Of a DNA stretch of 64,000 bases, positions 21,969-34,635 are shown one piece after another; the first letter of the stretch is position 1, and each line of letters opens with the position of its first letter. The translations under genes and the position numbers were made by a program. The stretch comes from Paraspadella gotoi (Eukaryota > Chaetognatha), in the NCBI GenBank assembly GCA_051294375.1, contig CM119268.1, forward strand, positions 17,007,947 through 17,071,946, written 5' to 3'. The notes under the pieces are model-generated. The model did not search any database and was not told where the DNA came from. It was given only the letters and a program-made list of their open reading frames with translations.

Positions 21969-22008
21969 AAAAGAGAGAGAGAGAGAGAGAGAAGGAGAGA
22001 GAGAGAGC
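21969..22008 (+). repeat. (GA)n microsatellite
   Basis: Short interrupted GA run about 160 bp before a sequence gap. Confidence 0.9.
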
Positions 22009-22354
22009 CATTTGATGGGAGGGGCAAGGCTGGGAACATCTGCGATTCGTTTTGCGATTCCAGAGTCTATTATTTCCTCGCTTCGCTCTTATTTTTATCA
22101 TTTTGAGTTCATTTATCAATCTTTTTCACACATAGCTTATTTTAAACGGTTTTTTAACGATTTTATNNNNNNNNNNNNNNNNNNNNNNNNNNNNNNNNNN
22201 NNNNNNNNNNNNNNNNNNNNNNNNNNNNNNNNNNNNNNNNNNNNNNNNNNNNNNNNNNNNNNNNNNNNNNNNNNNNNNNNNNNNNNNNNNNNNNNNNNNN
22301 NNNNNNNNNNNNNNNNNNNNNNNNNNNNNNNNNNNNNNNNNNNNNNNNNNNNNN

Positions 22355-25300
22355 TCTCTCTCTCATTTCTTTCACAAAGGGAAAACACTGAAAGGCAAAC
22401 CCAAAAGCGATTCGTCTTCATCCCTACTTATCGCCGACGATAAAACAATGAAATTTCACAGCCGCCGAACCGACATTACATTCGTCCGGGATTTAACGAC
22501 TCTACTATTTCATCCGGGTTTAATGTTATGGCGATTTCATCCGGGTTTAGTGTTGTGGCGACTTTATTTGGGTTTAGTGTGAACTGTGAAGATTAAAAAA
22601 TCCGGTTTTTTAATGTTTTTTCCTTATCAGTCAGTTTTCTTAGATCATCCTTTCTTCAAAAGGTGTTTTTAACTCATTTAATACTTATAGGTAGTACAAA
22701 TAGTAAATATATAACCGCCACCATTAGCTGGTTGCTTTTTTTTCCAAGTTCTCAGACTCTTTAATTATTGCTTCTGGAATCAAACTTTACCTTCTAACTC
22801 CATGCCTCACCCACGCTTCCATCTGCCATTTACACACCCACACACAATTTGCACTCACCTCACTCATGACCCTGTTTCTCCCCATCCGTCCCATCCTTTT
22901 TTTTTCACCTGGGCTTTCGCCCGCCTACGTTGAGATGTAATTAAAAGGATTTCAAACCGTAACCGCGGAAGATTTAACAATTCTTTTCTTCTCACTCTCT
23001 CGTCGAAAGAGTCGTCGATTGCGTTTCCTTCTCGGTATCCATCATGAATCATTCTGTTTCAATCTCTCCGCCTCTTCTCTTCATCTTCCTCTCTCTCCTC
23101 TCTCTCTCTCTCCTCCTCTCTCTCCATCTCGAATCTTCTTTCTAATCTCTCTCGGTCCCGATTATCTGGGGTCGTAATAAATTCATTTTTCAAGGGATTC
23201 GATTTTCTCTACTTCGGGCGGAACCGAGTCGTCACCGATGCGAAATCTCTCCGTGGCGCGAAGTTGCGAAAGTCTGTAGGACATCAACATGGTCGAGCAA
23301 TCGGAACTACCAACGTCATAAATATTTTTAAACTGTATCGACATGAACTTAAATCGAAATAGTTCCCATTTATCACTGAAGTCTAACGTTAATCATTTAG
23401 ATTTAAATCCATCACAATTTACATTTCCATTCCCATCAGAATATCGCCTTCGCGTTATTCGCCCGGTTTTACTGTCTATCGATCCGGTTGTTCAGTTATT
23501 CAGTGGATCCGGTTCTCGGCGCTTCCGCCGGCGTCGCCACGCCCCTCCAGTTTCCGGTCGGCGCCGTAAATCTCGGCCATGGATTCGCAAAAACGATGTT
23601 CCTTTGGTTTATGAGGCTTTCGCGTCCGCGCAGGTTAAAGGGGGGGGATAGGGGGGCGGTTCCGGACGATGGAAAAACGATCGAGAGCGAAGACTTCCTT
23701 CATGACAGTTTAAACTTTTATGTATCGCTGTAGCTCTGTATTGCATCAAAGAAGATAGTTAAGTTTGGATGTAATGAGACAATGAACTCTCAGGTACATT
23801 TAACAACAATATGATGATAGATTATCTCTTCAAAGAGAGACAATTAATCAAGGTACCTGTTAAAAGACATTTACCTTCCGTTATATTTTCATATTTACAT
23901 ACGTTTTACCTACAAATGAAGTTATAACTAAGTAAACAGTTTCAAAAACCCCAAAAAATCCAGAGAATTGGCTTCGACCCAAACGTTTTTGTGCAACATA
24001 AAGTATTTTTCTCTAATCGAACCTTCACGCGATCTTCGTAAACTCCAACAATCCTACACATAAAAAAAAACAAATGAAGGTTCAACAAGCCTTTCAACTG
24101 GTCGGGGGCTTCGACCCAGAATAAACCTCACTCTATCGAAGGAGCGACACTTACCCCGACAAACGGGAAGAGGATCTCCTTGACAACTCACCTCCAAACT
24201 TTCTCTCTTCGCGAAGAAAACGGGATTCCAATCCAGAAAACTCGACGTAAAAACATTTTACCGTCGACGTAAAATTCCATTCTCGGGTCTCTGATTCTTT
24301 TTTTTTNNNNNNNNNNNNNNNNNNNNNNNNNNNNNNNNNNNNNNNNNNNNNNNNNNNNNNNNNNNNNNNNNNNNNNNNNNNNNNNNNNNNNNNNNNNNNN
24401 NNNNNNNNNNNNNNNNNNNNNNNNNNNNNNNNNNNNNNNNNNNNNNNNNNNNNNNNNNNNNNNNNNNNNNNNNNNNNNNNNNNNNNNNNNNNNNNNNNNN
24501 NNNNNNNNNNNNNNNNNNNNNNNTAAAGGAAAGGGAGGGACCGGGACCGAGGTTTATTTACAATTCGGATGGGCGGAAGTTGGGGCGAAGGAAGGTAGGG
24601 TCGAGAATGGAGATTGTGGCAGGGCGATGAGATTTTGGAATGGTAAGGAAAATGAAAGAAATGAGATAAGAAAATGGAGACGAAGAAAAAGTGTAAGAAA
24701 GATGAAGCACGGAACTTTGAAAAAAGGAAAGAAATATTCATTCACAACTTTATCTTAAGGAAAAATAAGGAGGAGAAGGGAAGGCTGATAAATAATATCG
24801 CAATAAACTGTTTTCTTTTTAGAATAAAGATCATACAACCAACATCTTAAGCACCTTGGTAATAATCATAAATTCTAAAGCAAATGAAAAAGAGACGAAA
24901 CTGAAATTCACTTTATCAATTTTTTAATTTTTTTTTCTATTTTGGATTCTTTCAATCCGTTTTGCAAAATTCTTCACAAGAAAATATTTTTTGCGCTTCA
25001 TTGTTCATCCGGTTTATATCCTTCCGCCTCTTCCTTCTCCCCTTCTCCCCTTCTCCCCTTCTCCCCTTCACTCTCTCCCTCCCGCTCCTCTTCATGCTTC
25101 TCATATCCCGTCAGCCAATAGAGAGGCGCGGCATCCTCATATATTATTAAATCCCATCAAGTATAGATGATCTTGTGTTCGACCCTCTTTTTCGAAGGAA
25201 GAGCTTCGGTTGCCACCCACCCGACAATCCCACCCGAAAGCCCACCCGACGCCAACTCAGCCCCGTCGGCAACTCCCCATATCGGCGCCACAGCCGCCTC

Positions 25301-26400
25301 CTCCATCGGTTCCGCTTTCCTTCAACGCTTTCTTCGTCGCCGCCGCCACTGGTTCCGCTTCTTTGCCGCCGCCGCNNNNNNNNNNNNNNNNNNNNNNNNN
25401 NNNNNNNNNNNNNNNNNNNNNNNNNNNNNNNNNNNNNNNNNNNNNNNNNNNNNNNNNNNNNNNNNNNNNNNNNNNNNNNNNNNNNNNNNNNNNNNNNNNN
25501 NNNNNNNNNNNNNNNNNNNNNNNNNNNNNNNNNNNNNNNNNNNNNNNNNNNNNNNNNNNNNNNNNNNNNNNNNNNNNNNNNNNNNNNNNNNNNNNNNNNN
25601 NNNNNNNNNNNNNNNNNNNNNNNNNNNNNNNNNNNNNNNNNNNNNNNNNNNNNNNNNNNNNNNNNNNNNNNNNNNNNNNNNNNNNNNNNNNNNNNNNNNN
25701 NNNNNNNNNNNNNNNNNNNNNNNNNNNNNNNNNNNNNNNNNNNNNNNNNNNNNNNNNNNNNNNNNNNNNNNNNNNNNNNNNNNNNNNNNNNNNNNNNNNN
25801 NNNNNNNNNNNNNNNNNNNNNNNNNNNNNNNNNNNNNNNTCCCATCCTTTTTTCACAATATTTTTCGAGATGCATCCACTCCATCCATTCCTCAGACACC
25901 CCTTCTACCCATATTCCCTCTGACCCCCGCCTCATTTCTCCCCCACCCCCCCCCGTGGAATCTCGTAGAGATCTGACATTCCCCGCGGAAAGGTCGAAGA
26001 GATATCCCACCTCCAATCGACCGCGGGGCAGGTGAGGAGGGGCCAAATATTGGAAGGGGTGGGGTCGGATAAAGGATAGGGAAGATGGGGGTAAGTTGGG
26101 GGCTGGTAATAATTGGATATGCGTATGAAGGGGTGGAAAAAGAAAGTATTGGAGCTTTTGAAAATACATATTGTGTATAAAATGTATAAAAATATTTGAA
26201 GGCAGAGTGGTTGTTTTTTTATTTTTTAGTTTTTAAAAAGTAGTGCAACTGATGTATTGTAAAACTATTCAAGTAATTAATTCCCATGATGTACTATTTC
26301 TCAAGTCATACTACTTTTCACCTCCTTACCCTCTTTAAAATATCATTTAATACTCTTGGGAGAACGAGGAAGAACTTCTTTTATTTTTCCATAATTCGAT
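22355..26400. other. Gene-poor region with gaps
   Basis: No exon recognised. A non-repetitive block at 23480-23640 is open in several frames and ends in CAG-GTTAAA; a block at 24170-24300 (minus) is open up to a GTGAGT donor; and GC-rich blocks flank the gap at 25376-25839 (Ala/Gly-rich on minus). Each could be a 5' exon of Nol4 or of an alternative transcript, but none resembles the known N-terminal NOL4 sequence. Confidence 0.35.
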
Positions 26401-26786
26401 TTTTCCTCCTGCGCTCCGAGAGAGAGAAAGAGTGAGAGATCGAGACATGGGGAGAGGGAGAGAGGGAGGCAGAGAGATNNNNNNNNNNNNNNNNNNNNNN
26501 NNNNNNNNNNNNNNNNNNNNNNNNNNNNNNNNNNNNNNNNNNNNNNNNNNNNNNNNNNNNNNNNNNNNNNNNNNNNNNNNNNNNNNNNNNNNNNNNNNNN
26601 NNNNNNNNNNNNNNNNNNNNNNNNNNNNNNNNNNNNNNNNNNNNNNNNNNNNNNNNNNNNNNNNNNNNNNNNNNNNNNNNNNNNNNNNNNNNNNNNNNNN
26701 NNNNNNNNNNNNNNNNNNNNNNNNNNNNNNNNNNNNNNNNNNNNNNNNNNNNNNNNNNNNNNNNNNNNNNNNNNNNNNNNNNNNNN

Positions 26787-26808
26787 TCTCTCTCTCTCTC
26801 TCTCTCTC
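26787..26808 (+). repeat. (CT)n edge of gap opposite a GA edge
   Basis: CT run directly right of the gap 26479-26786, whose left edge (26404-26478) is GA-rich. The missing sequence must change from purine to pyrimidine strand. Confidence 0.8.
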
Positions 26809-27484
26809 CGAGATCGGAGAAGGCAACGTTTGAGGGGAGGAGAGGAAAAAGAAGAGAGAGAAGATGCAATGAAAAAGTAGAGGACGGGGGAAAAAGAAAA
26901 AAAAGAAAGGAAGGAAGGAATGAACAAGGATACAATATGAAACAAAGACCTGAATGGAAAGTCTCCTAATTATTTTGGAACCCATAAAATTTTAAAATGG
27001 CGACAAAGCTGAAGGAGTCTCTCTGACGTCCCGACAACCGAGACGATGAGTGGCGAGACTCTTTCCAAATTTTCTCAGGACAAAAAAGTTTAATCCAGTC
27101 TAAAACGTTTAAATTATTGATTATAAATATTAAATACGCATATAATACATTGATAAAAAATAAACCGAGCAAATACACTGAAACTCTACAGCATCTTGAA
27201 AACGAAAAAGAAAATATTGACTCTCAAAGGAAAAGTATTGAACTTTTCTTGTTGTGCGTCGTTGTTAAATACATGAAAAAAGGCGAAGAAAAGAAAAGAA
27301 AAGCAAGTAATATGTAGGAAAAAAAGCATTGGACGACAACGACAACGACGATGGCGACGGCGACGACGACGACATCGACGCCGTTTCTTTCCATATTCGA
27401 ATCTCACGGGAAAAAAGATTTCGGGAATTCCATCTTGGTTTTTACATGTAGCTTCCAAACTTCCGGCCATCCTCCACCACCACT

Positions 27485-27486
<2 letters not shown>

Positions 27487-27523
<37 letters not shown>

Positions 27524-27628
27524 CTCTCGTCTCTCATCCTCACTCTCTCTTCTTCTCTCTCTCTCTCTCCTCCTTCCTCTCTCTTTTAACTCCTCTCTCT
27601 CCTCCGTCTCTTTCTCTCTCTCTCTCAC
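27487..27628 (+). repeat. Imperfect (CT)n tract
   Basis: CT runs separated by CGTCT, CCTCAC and TTTTAACTC. Confidence 0.9.
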
Positions 27629-28237
27629 CGTCCCTCTGCTCTGGGACCGCGCGCGGAGACGCCGTTGACACCGAAGTGTCACCGCGACGACACGGCCATT
27701 GACGCAAAGATGACACGGGCATTGACACGGCAATGACAATGCGACGTTACCGATTTGACACTCCGACGAGCGCGAGAGACGAAGGAGGTTTTCTTCTGTT
27801 TTGATTCCTTTTGTCAAAACAGGTTCTCGATTTCTCGCGCCGGGATCCGGTGCGTCACATTTGGTACGCCGCGTTAGGCTTAGTTTACTGTGCGGCCTTC
27901 GTTTTGGTTTGGTGTGCGGGGGCAGATTTGGTTCAATGTGAGTCATATGAAAGGTTCAAGCTGCAATTGAGACATATTTAGACACAAGAAGCCATAAATA
28001 AGACGAAATACAAACGTTTAACGAAATATTTGCCATCGAATGATATTCGTTCCCACGACTAATTTCGTCATTACGCAAAGGCTGTGAAAAATTCAGTCCG
28101 AAATTTGGTATATCGTGAGCAGTAAACACTGAATAACGTCTCTCGCGGGATCACATCCGTTATATAGTCGCCTTCACTTTTCATTCAAAGTTTTGCCTCC
28201 TTTCCCCGTGCCGCCCGTTATGAAAACCGACCTAGCA

Positions 28238-28297
28238 CCCGGCCCCCGCTGCGGCGCCGCCCAGAACATTCAGCCCGGCCCCGCTGCGGCCCCGCCC
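28238..28297 (+). repeat. Duplicated GC-rich box upstream of TATATT
   Basis: CCCGGCCCCCGCTGCGGC at 28238 and CCCGGCCCCGCTGCGGC at 28274, 36 bp apart, followed at 28312 by TATATT. The arrangement is promoter-like, but no convincing coding frame follows. Confidence 0.4.
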
Positions 28298-29176
28298 GGC
28301 TCCTCCGCCCTTTATATTCACTTTGTCCCACAACAAAGCTCTATTTTCTCCCCATAGAAAATCTGATGGGAGACGACGACGGGCGCGAATTCTCACCCTC
28401 TTGACTTCCCACCTTTCCCGAGAGGGATCCCAAATCTATCGCAAATACTTTTGTCACAAAAGGAATTTTGAAATAGTTTCACCAAATCCATCGGGAGGGG
28501 AAGATCAGGAAATATATCCTCACAACATTTTCAGGTTAATGACATTGACGCTAGCAATTCTTTTCATTTACGAAATGGAAACGCAATCGCATTGTGAGAA
28601 AGGAAAAGTAGGAATAAATGTTTTATCGCAGGGAGTTTTACGCATTTTTTTTATACAACACAAGACTAAAAACATTAACTTGTTTTAAGATTCATGCTTG
28701 CTTTGTAGAATCATGTAGGTTAAGAGTCGGTTTCGATAAAATTTAAATATTTAAACCTTACAGATTTTTTTTTGGGAGGCTAATAGATCCGTTTAAAAAA
28801 ACTAGAAAACTCATCAAACTATATACGTTGAAAATAATGTTAAATAAATAATAATTAATAAAAATGAGATTCTCAGAAGTCGACGACAGCAGAAGAGTTG
28901 ACACCCCGCGATTAGCTAACTTTTTCCTTTTTCCTTTATTGCGGTTTTAGATCCCTTGTTTCCCTGTTTACCTCTCTTTATCGCTAAATCAACGCCGGCT
29001 CCGATCTCTCTCTCCCCTCCTCCCGTCCTCCAGCCCCAGCTCGTTAACCTCCCCAGCCAACGCTGGAGGCTCGCTGTTGGTAATATTTGCTCATCTAACG
29101 GGATGATAGTTAGTGGGACCTATAAATCTGCGGCCGTAGTTGAGGCTTTATCCGCGGAATGGGCCCATCATCGAGA

Positions 29177-29227
29177 GAGAGGGAGAATGAGCGAGGGGAG
29201 AGAATGAGAGAGAGGGAAGAGAGAGAG

Positions 29228-29280
<53 letters not shown>

Positions 29281-29302
29281 GACAGAGAGAGAGAGAGAAG
29301 AG
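29177..29302 (+). repeat. Imperfect (GA)n tract
   Basis: GA repeats with GAGGA and GACA interruptions. Confidence 0.93.
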
Positions 29303-30785
29303 AAGAGAGCAAAAAGCGATAGGGGGGAAAAAAAAACGCCTAGGTGTAAAAACGAGGCGAGAGAACGGAAAATGGCCTTTTGTTTTTATGGTTTTGCGGA
29401 CGCGGCGGTAGAGGGACGACGAGGCGGCACGTGCTTTGAATCTTTGCGCGTGCGTGCGTGCGTTTGTCGCGAAACCTGTAGTTTTTTTTCCTTTTAGGTT
29501 AGTTTTTTTTTCTCTGTAAGATTCGAATGTCGTTGACCGTGGAATCCTTGTTGCTCACTCTACGTCGTCCTTTCCTTCTTTTGATTTACTTTTCTTCCTC
29601 CCTTTCCTTCCTCCTTCCCCCTCCTGCCCCCCGCTTCCTCCTTTTCCTCGTTCGCGACGAATCCGCTCTCATAAAAACCCTTTGCCAATGAGGTCGTTTT
29701 CAAGCCGCCGCCCGCGCCTCGCCGCCTCGCTATCAATTGTTGATGGTAATTTGCAGTTGTTGACGTCGCCCGTTTTCGCCCGCGAGCCGAGATTCTTTCT
29801 CTCTTGCCCGTCTCTATCTCTGGGAACGGGAAAGGAAATGTCTCCGTCTCTGTCGCGTTCCCCGTTTTCTCAGTCTTCGTCTAAGTTTTTTTTTTCCCTG
29901 AGGCTGAGTCAAGGTTGGATCTTTCTTCAAACTAAGATTCAAACGCCTTCCAACGGTTTTGAATTATCCAATATGTTTGTGTCTTTCGGAATCTGTGTAG
30001 CCTACTTGTGACTAGAAATTATTATTCTTTCAAACTTAATTAAAATTACGCTAAGCTATTAGAAATGAGTTTATTTGATAAAAATAAAATAATCTTGCAA
30101 TCAAAGGTACCAGTAGAATACAATGAAACAATTATCTAAGTTAAAAAAAAAAGATTTCAATAGATCTTTGCGACGTTTCATTCAGGTGAAACAATTATAA
30201 AACAATCACTTTCATTTCGAAAGCAATAGAATCGCGATTCCAAGTGAAAGGTCAGAGACCAAACGAAATTGCGAATGTTCGTCACGACAAGGGGGTAATC
30301 CTGAAATGCCGTCATCAAACACCCTCACAGAACGGAACGGACGAAGATCGGACTTGACGACTCTCTCTCTCTCTCTCTCTCTCTCTCATCTCTCATCTCT
30401 CTTATCTCTCTCTCTTCTCTTCCTATCTCTTCTCTCTCTCTCTCCTCATTTTAATCCCGGATGCGATTCAAAGGCTTGCCGACCTCTATAGGGGAGGGTC
30501 AGGAGTCGATTTCAAAGGAGCGAAGACGAATGGAACGAGATAAATAAATTGCCTCCCAGCCTCTAAACATTATCCTCCTCGTTGCCCCTTTTTTTTTTAT
30601 TTCTTGTTCGGATCTTCGCCGCTTGGGTTTTATATATATATCGCGGCTGTGTGGAGATTTAGCAATAAACACTGCGGGTTTAGGGACCAGAAATAAAAAA
30701 GAGAAGAGAAACCATTTTTTAATTTTGGTTTAAATACCGTAGAGAATGTTCCCTCGCGCTTTTTCGGTTGATTTCCTGTGACGGG

Positions 30786-30813
30786 TCTCTCTCTCTCTCT
30801 CTCTCTCTGCTCT

Positions 30814-30844
<31 letters not shown>

Positions 30845-30863
30845 TCTCTCTCATCTCTCTCTC
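30786..30863 (+). repeat. Imperfect (CT)n tract
   Basis: CT runs interrupted by TGCT, TCCTC and TTCTCTCAT. Confidence 0.93.
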
Positions 30864-31071
30864 CCCCTTTCACTCTCATTTTCTTCTCCATCCGAGGCGA
30901 TTGAGTAACCGGAAATCCCGACTCCGGAGTTAATAGGGATTCGACGCGACTAAGAAAACTTGTGGACTGAAAGGAGGCGTGCGGATAGTAATTACATGGA
31001 GGAGGAATTGCTCAGGGCGGGCCAAATGAGCTCCGCTCCTCTTTTTTGATGGCGACAAATTGGCGACGAGA

Positions 31072-31114
31072 GGAGAGAGAGACAGAATGGAGAGAGAGGG
31101 AGAGAGGCGAGAGA

Positions 31115-31170
<56 letters not shown>

Positions 31171-31175
31171 GAGAA
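31072..31175 (+). repeat. Imperfect (GA)n tract
   Basis: GA runs of opposite sense to the CT tract at 30786-30863, 209 bp away. Confidence 0.93.
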
Positions 31176-32335
31176 TGCTGGGGTTTGAGATAGTAGGATA
31201 GGAGATTTCTGAGTAAAGAGCTTCTTCTAGTTTTCAGAGATGAGGAACACAAGTGGGGACGAGGGTGTAAGCGAAAGAGTGGAAGTGTGGATAAGGAAGA
31301 AGGATAAGATGGAGGAAGCACGAGGAGGAGGAAGCAGGAGGAAGAGGTGATGCAATGCGGGTCGCCGCGTCCGAATGAGATTAATAATTGCTCCTATCAT
31401 TTGCGTTCGCCCTAGGAAATTTCATTTTCGCTCTTTCCCAGCCGTAAAATATTTTCTTTCGCATTAGAAATTAAGGGTTTTGCTATTGTATTAAAGATCG
31501 CGAGAACAATTATTAAAAGTTTAAGCAGTCAAAGCCAGTAAGATACTCCTTTTGTCTCCAAATCATAATCTTTCCTCGAGATAAAATATAATTTCACAAG
31601 GCAAGATTTCACATTTAAAATTCCGCTTTCACGTTTTGGATGATGGCTACTATATTATTCAAAGCGTGCATTCCGATCGCTTCCTTTTTCCGAATAAATA
31701 ATATCACGATAGGGCGAACTTTATTATATAAAAAAAACAAACAAAAGAAACGTCGCCAGTTTCACCCTTCAAATGAAGCTGACTTCACCGACGCCTTTTT
31801 AGTCCTCACCCAATCCTCATCCCTTCACTTCCACCCACTTTTTCTTCTGTTGCATCATCTCTTCCCCGCCCCTCATTTTACCTTCCTCCCGATCGATTGC
31901 CCATTCTTTCCCTTCCATGCATCTCCCTGTTTCCCGACACTCCTCACTCCCCCCTCACTATCAAACACCCTTGCCTTCATTCCTCGTTCATTTCCCGCCT
32001 CTCACTTCAACCCCTGCTTCCCTGTCCATGCATCGCCCACTCCCGCGCTACACCTTCCAACCCTCCCCCCCGCCCCGGCCCCCGTTCATCCGCGCGGCCA
32101 TAAAAACTTTACAGCCAGGATGAATTTTTCATTCCGCGGGAAGTTTCTTCTCAATTCGCCTTCCAACTTGAAATTCGCGGCCTGCGGGCTCTTTTCTCGC
32201 TTTTTAGTAGCCAGGAACTTGGGAGTCGGTTGGGTTTGGGCGATTGGTAAAAGGGGAAGGTGGTTAAATCAAGGAACCAATTCTGGTTGTATTTCGAACT
32301 TTTATTTAAAAAGAGAAGGAAATGTAGTAGAGAGA

Positions 32336-32545
32336 TGAGGGAGAGAGATTCGGATTAAAACCGCCTCTCCTCTGGGTCCGTCGGTCCAACAGTAAAATTA
32401 GAGAGAGAGAGAGCAGAGAGAGAGAGAGAGAGGAGAGAGACGAGAGAGGAGAGAGGAGAGATGAGAGATAGAGAGAGAGAGAAAGAGGAGACGAGAGAGA
32501 GATCGAGAGAGAGATGGTGATGGAGAGAGATGGATGATGAGAGAG
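32336..32545 (+). repeat. Imperfect (GA)n tract
   Basis: Purine tract of about 200 bp with GACGAGAG, GATG and GATCGAG interruptions. Confidence 0.9.
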
Positions 32546-32652
32546 GAGGAAAGAGATGAGAGAGGACGAGGACAAAAAAACCCCTCGTGGCGACAAAATG
32601 GGGGAAATAAATCAGATGCGGGGCGCCATTTTTTGTTGGGAGGGGCGACGGC

Positions 32653-32688
32653 GTCACGTGACCCTTAGCCCATCGTCACCATGGCAAC
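32653..32688 (+). promoter_or_regulatory. E-box palindrome plus perfect RFX X-box
   Basis: GTCACGTGAC (32653-32662) is a perfect 10-bp E-box palindrome, and GTCACCATGGCAAC (32675-32688) fits the RFX X-box consensus GTNRCC-N2-RGYAAC at every position. A GC-rich block with CGCCATTTTTTG lies upstream (32621). RFX X-boxes mark promoters of ciliary and neuronal genes in animals. No coding exon is recognised next to it, so this may be an unannotated promoter or a distal element. Confidence 0.4.
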
Positions 32689-32757
32689 GGGGAATGAGTC
32701 CCATGAATCCCGGGACCAAGTGCCTGTCAATGGCCCGAATTTTCTCCTCGTCGTTTT

Positions 32758-32975
32758 CGTCGTCGTCGTCGTCGTTGTCGACGAAAGGGGGCTGTTTCGT
32801 CACTGTCGTAGACTTCACCAACGATATTGGATTTTATGACGGGTCTGTGAATCATCGTTTTCGAATCACCCAGTCATCATCACCGATATCACGACGTCGT
32901 CCTCCTTTTTTTTGATCGTCGTCGTCATCGTCTTCCTTGTCGTCGTCGTCGTCGCCATCGCCGTCGTCGTCGTTC
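32758..32975 (+). repeat. (GTC)n trinucleotide clusters
   Basis: GTC/TCG runs at 32752-32782 and 32919-32975 separated by unique sequence. Confidence 0.9.
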
Positions 32976-34270
32976 GATTTCAGCCACGACATCGATATAA
33001 CCATTTATGGGACAATTTTGCGTCAGGGCAAAAAAAATGTTGCCACGATTTGCTTAGTTTGATTTTTTAAACTTTATTAGGTTTTTAAAGTACTAAGATT
33101 TTAACTGAGTAACAATACTCTGACTAGTATAGGCACATATCGCATATAGTATTACATTAAAAATTCCTTTTTTTTAAAGTAAGCTGTAAACTCTACCGTG
33201 AAATATCCTTATAAGGAAAAGATGCCGTCGCAGTCGCTGGCACCAACAAATTCCAATCTAATCGTTAGGAGCGGAGAGAAACAAGGACATCGAGAAGAAA
33301 GAAGGGGCGGAAATGTGGGGGGCGGAAGAGAATGGAGGGGGAGAGGGGGAACAGAGCGGGAAACAGGGGTAGAAGGAGCAGGAAAAAGGGGTAAAAGGAG
33401 CAGGAAGAAGGAACGATGGAGCTTGAATATGGGTGAGTAGGAGCGGAAATAGAGGGTGAAAAAAAGTAGGGAAAAAGGGGAGAGGGAGCAGTAAGAAGGG
33501 GAGAGAAAAGGCCGGAGAAGGTGGAGAAAGGCTGGAATGGGAAAGAGGAGAAGGGACTAGGGGCAGTAGGAGCGATCGGCGAGAGGGAGTAGGAGCAGGA
33601 GGGTGTCGCTGGGGCGAAACGAATTGGCTTTTGATGGCGCGAAGGTCAGTCTGCGTCATCGGCTGAAGGAAAAATATCCCAGGGGGAAAAGAAAGGGTTT
33701 GGGCAAGAGGAAAGGAAGGGTGGATTGAGAGAGTATGGACGTAACTGAGTGGGACATGATATGACATGACGAATTTGATACCCTTTCGGAATATATTTAT
33801 ATAAAAAAAGGTAAATGGGTTAACTAGTTTAAGGTGTGTAAATAAATGGTATAAAAGAAAGAGTGGTATGTGAAGGCTAATTTAAACTCAAGGGCTAAAC
33901 TATGTGTGTTGCCAAAAAAAAATGGCAAAACCCGAGGTAAGAGTCGTCTAAGGTTTGTTAATCTGGGGTGGAATTTATGTTCTCTTGAGGGAGAAATAGA
34001 TGGTGGACGATGATGGTCGATGGTGGTCGCACGAAAAGAAAGTGGACGAGACCCTTTTTTTTTCTCTTCCCCCCTTTTTTTTAGGAGAGAAACGCCCTGT
34101 TTGGCGAAGGCACAATAAATTTTAAGGCCAGAGCCACCGATTCGCGACCCGAGGCCTCTCGCCACTTCCTCGCCTCGCCTCTCCTTTCTCTTTATCTTCT
34201 CCTGCTTCCTCTTCCTCCTCATCCTCCTCTTCTCCCCTCCAACCGCCCCGTCTTAAAAAAAAAGGATGTG

Positions 34271-34273
<3 letters not shown>

Positions 34274-34347
<74 letters not shown>
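34274..34347 (+). repeat. (GA)n microsatellite
   Basis: Pure GA, about 73 bp. Confidence 0.98.
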
Positions 34348-34350
<3 letters not shown>

Positions 34351-34635
34351 CGGGTTTCCCCGTTGAGCCGGCGAGATTTTTAGGACGCCGGCTTCGCGTC
34401 CCTCCCGCCGGAGGTTAAGGCCATCTGGGCCGGAGGAAGGACTTGGGTGGAGAGAGCAGGGAGAGAGAGAAGGGGAGAAAGGTGAGGTTGTGTGAGAGTT
34501 TGCGTCCTATAAAACTATATATAAACAAACATAGATATCTATATAATAATAAACAAAAAACAACGCAGTTTTTATGCCAGAATCTGAATTGATTACAGGT
34601 TGAAAGGTATAACAGAGAAAAGAGCAGAGTAATTG

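Larger units (their letters stand above)
28900..32600. other. Non-repetitive islands between GA/CT tracts
   Basis: Unique-looking blocks at about 29030-29170, 29650-29790, 30440-30600, 30890-31030, 31350-31480 and 32090-32250 are separated by GA tracts (29177-29302, 31072-31175, 32336-32545) and CT tracts (30361-30450, 30786-30863). They lack open frames with splice context and have mixed composition with homeodomain- and TCF-like sites (TTAATAATTG, GATTCAAAGG). Conserved non-coding DNA is possible but cannot be tested from one sequence. Confidence 0.35.

Noticed and set aside
23488-23651. Possible Nol4 upstream exon
   Set aside because: Open in several frames with a CAG-GTTAAA edge, but none of the translations resembles the known N-terminal NOL4 sequence.
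25147-26169. Long frames crossing the 464-N gap
   Set aside because: Most of the length is unknown sequence; the flanking parts are GC-rich and open in several frames, so no product can be assigned.
31640-32338. Plus-strand frame of 232 codons
   Set aside because: Composition follows a CT- and CCC-rich tract (Pro, His, Phe, Leu), no domain, no splice or poly(A) context.
33258-33767. Minus-strand frame of 169 codons
   Set aside because: Translation of a purine-rich GGGAGA/GAAGG tract; low complexity only.
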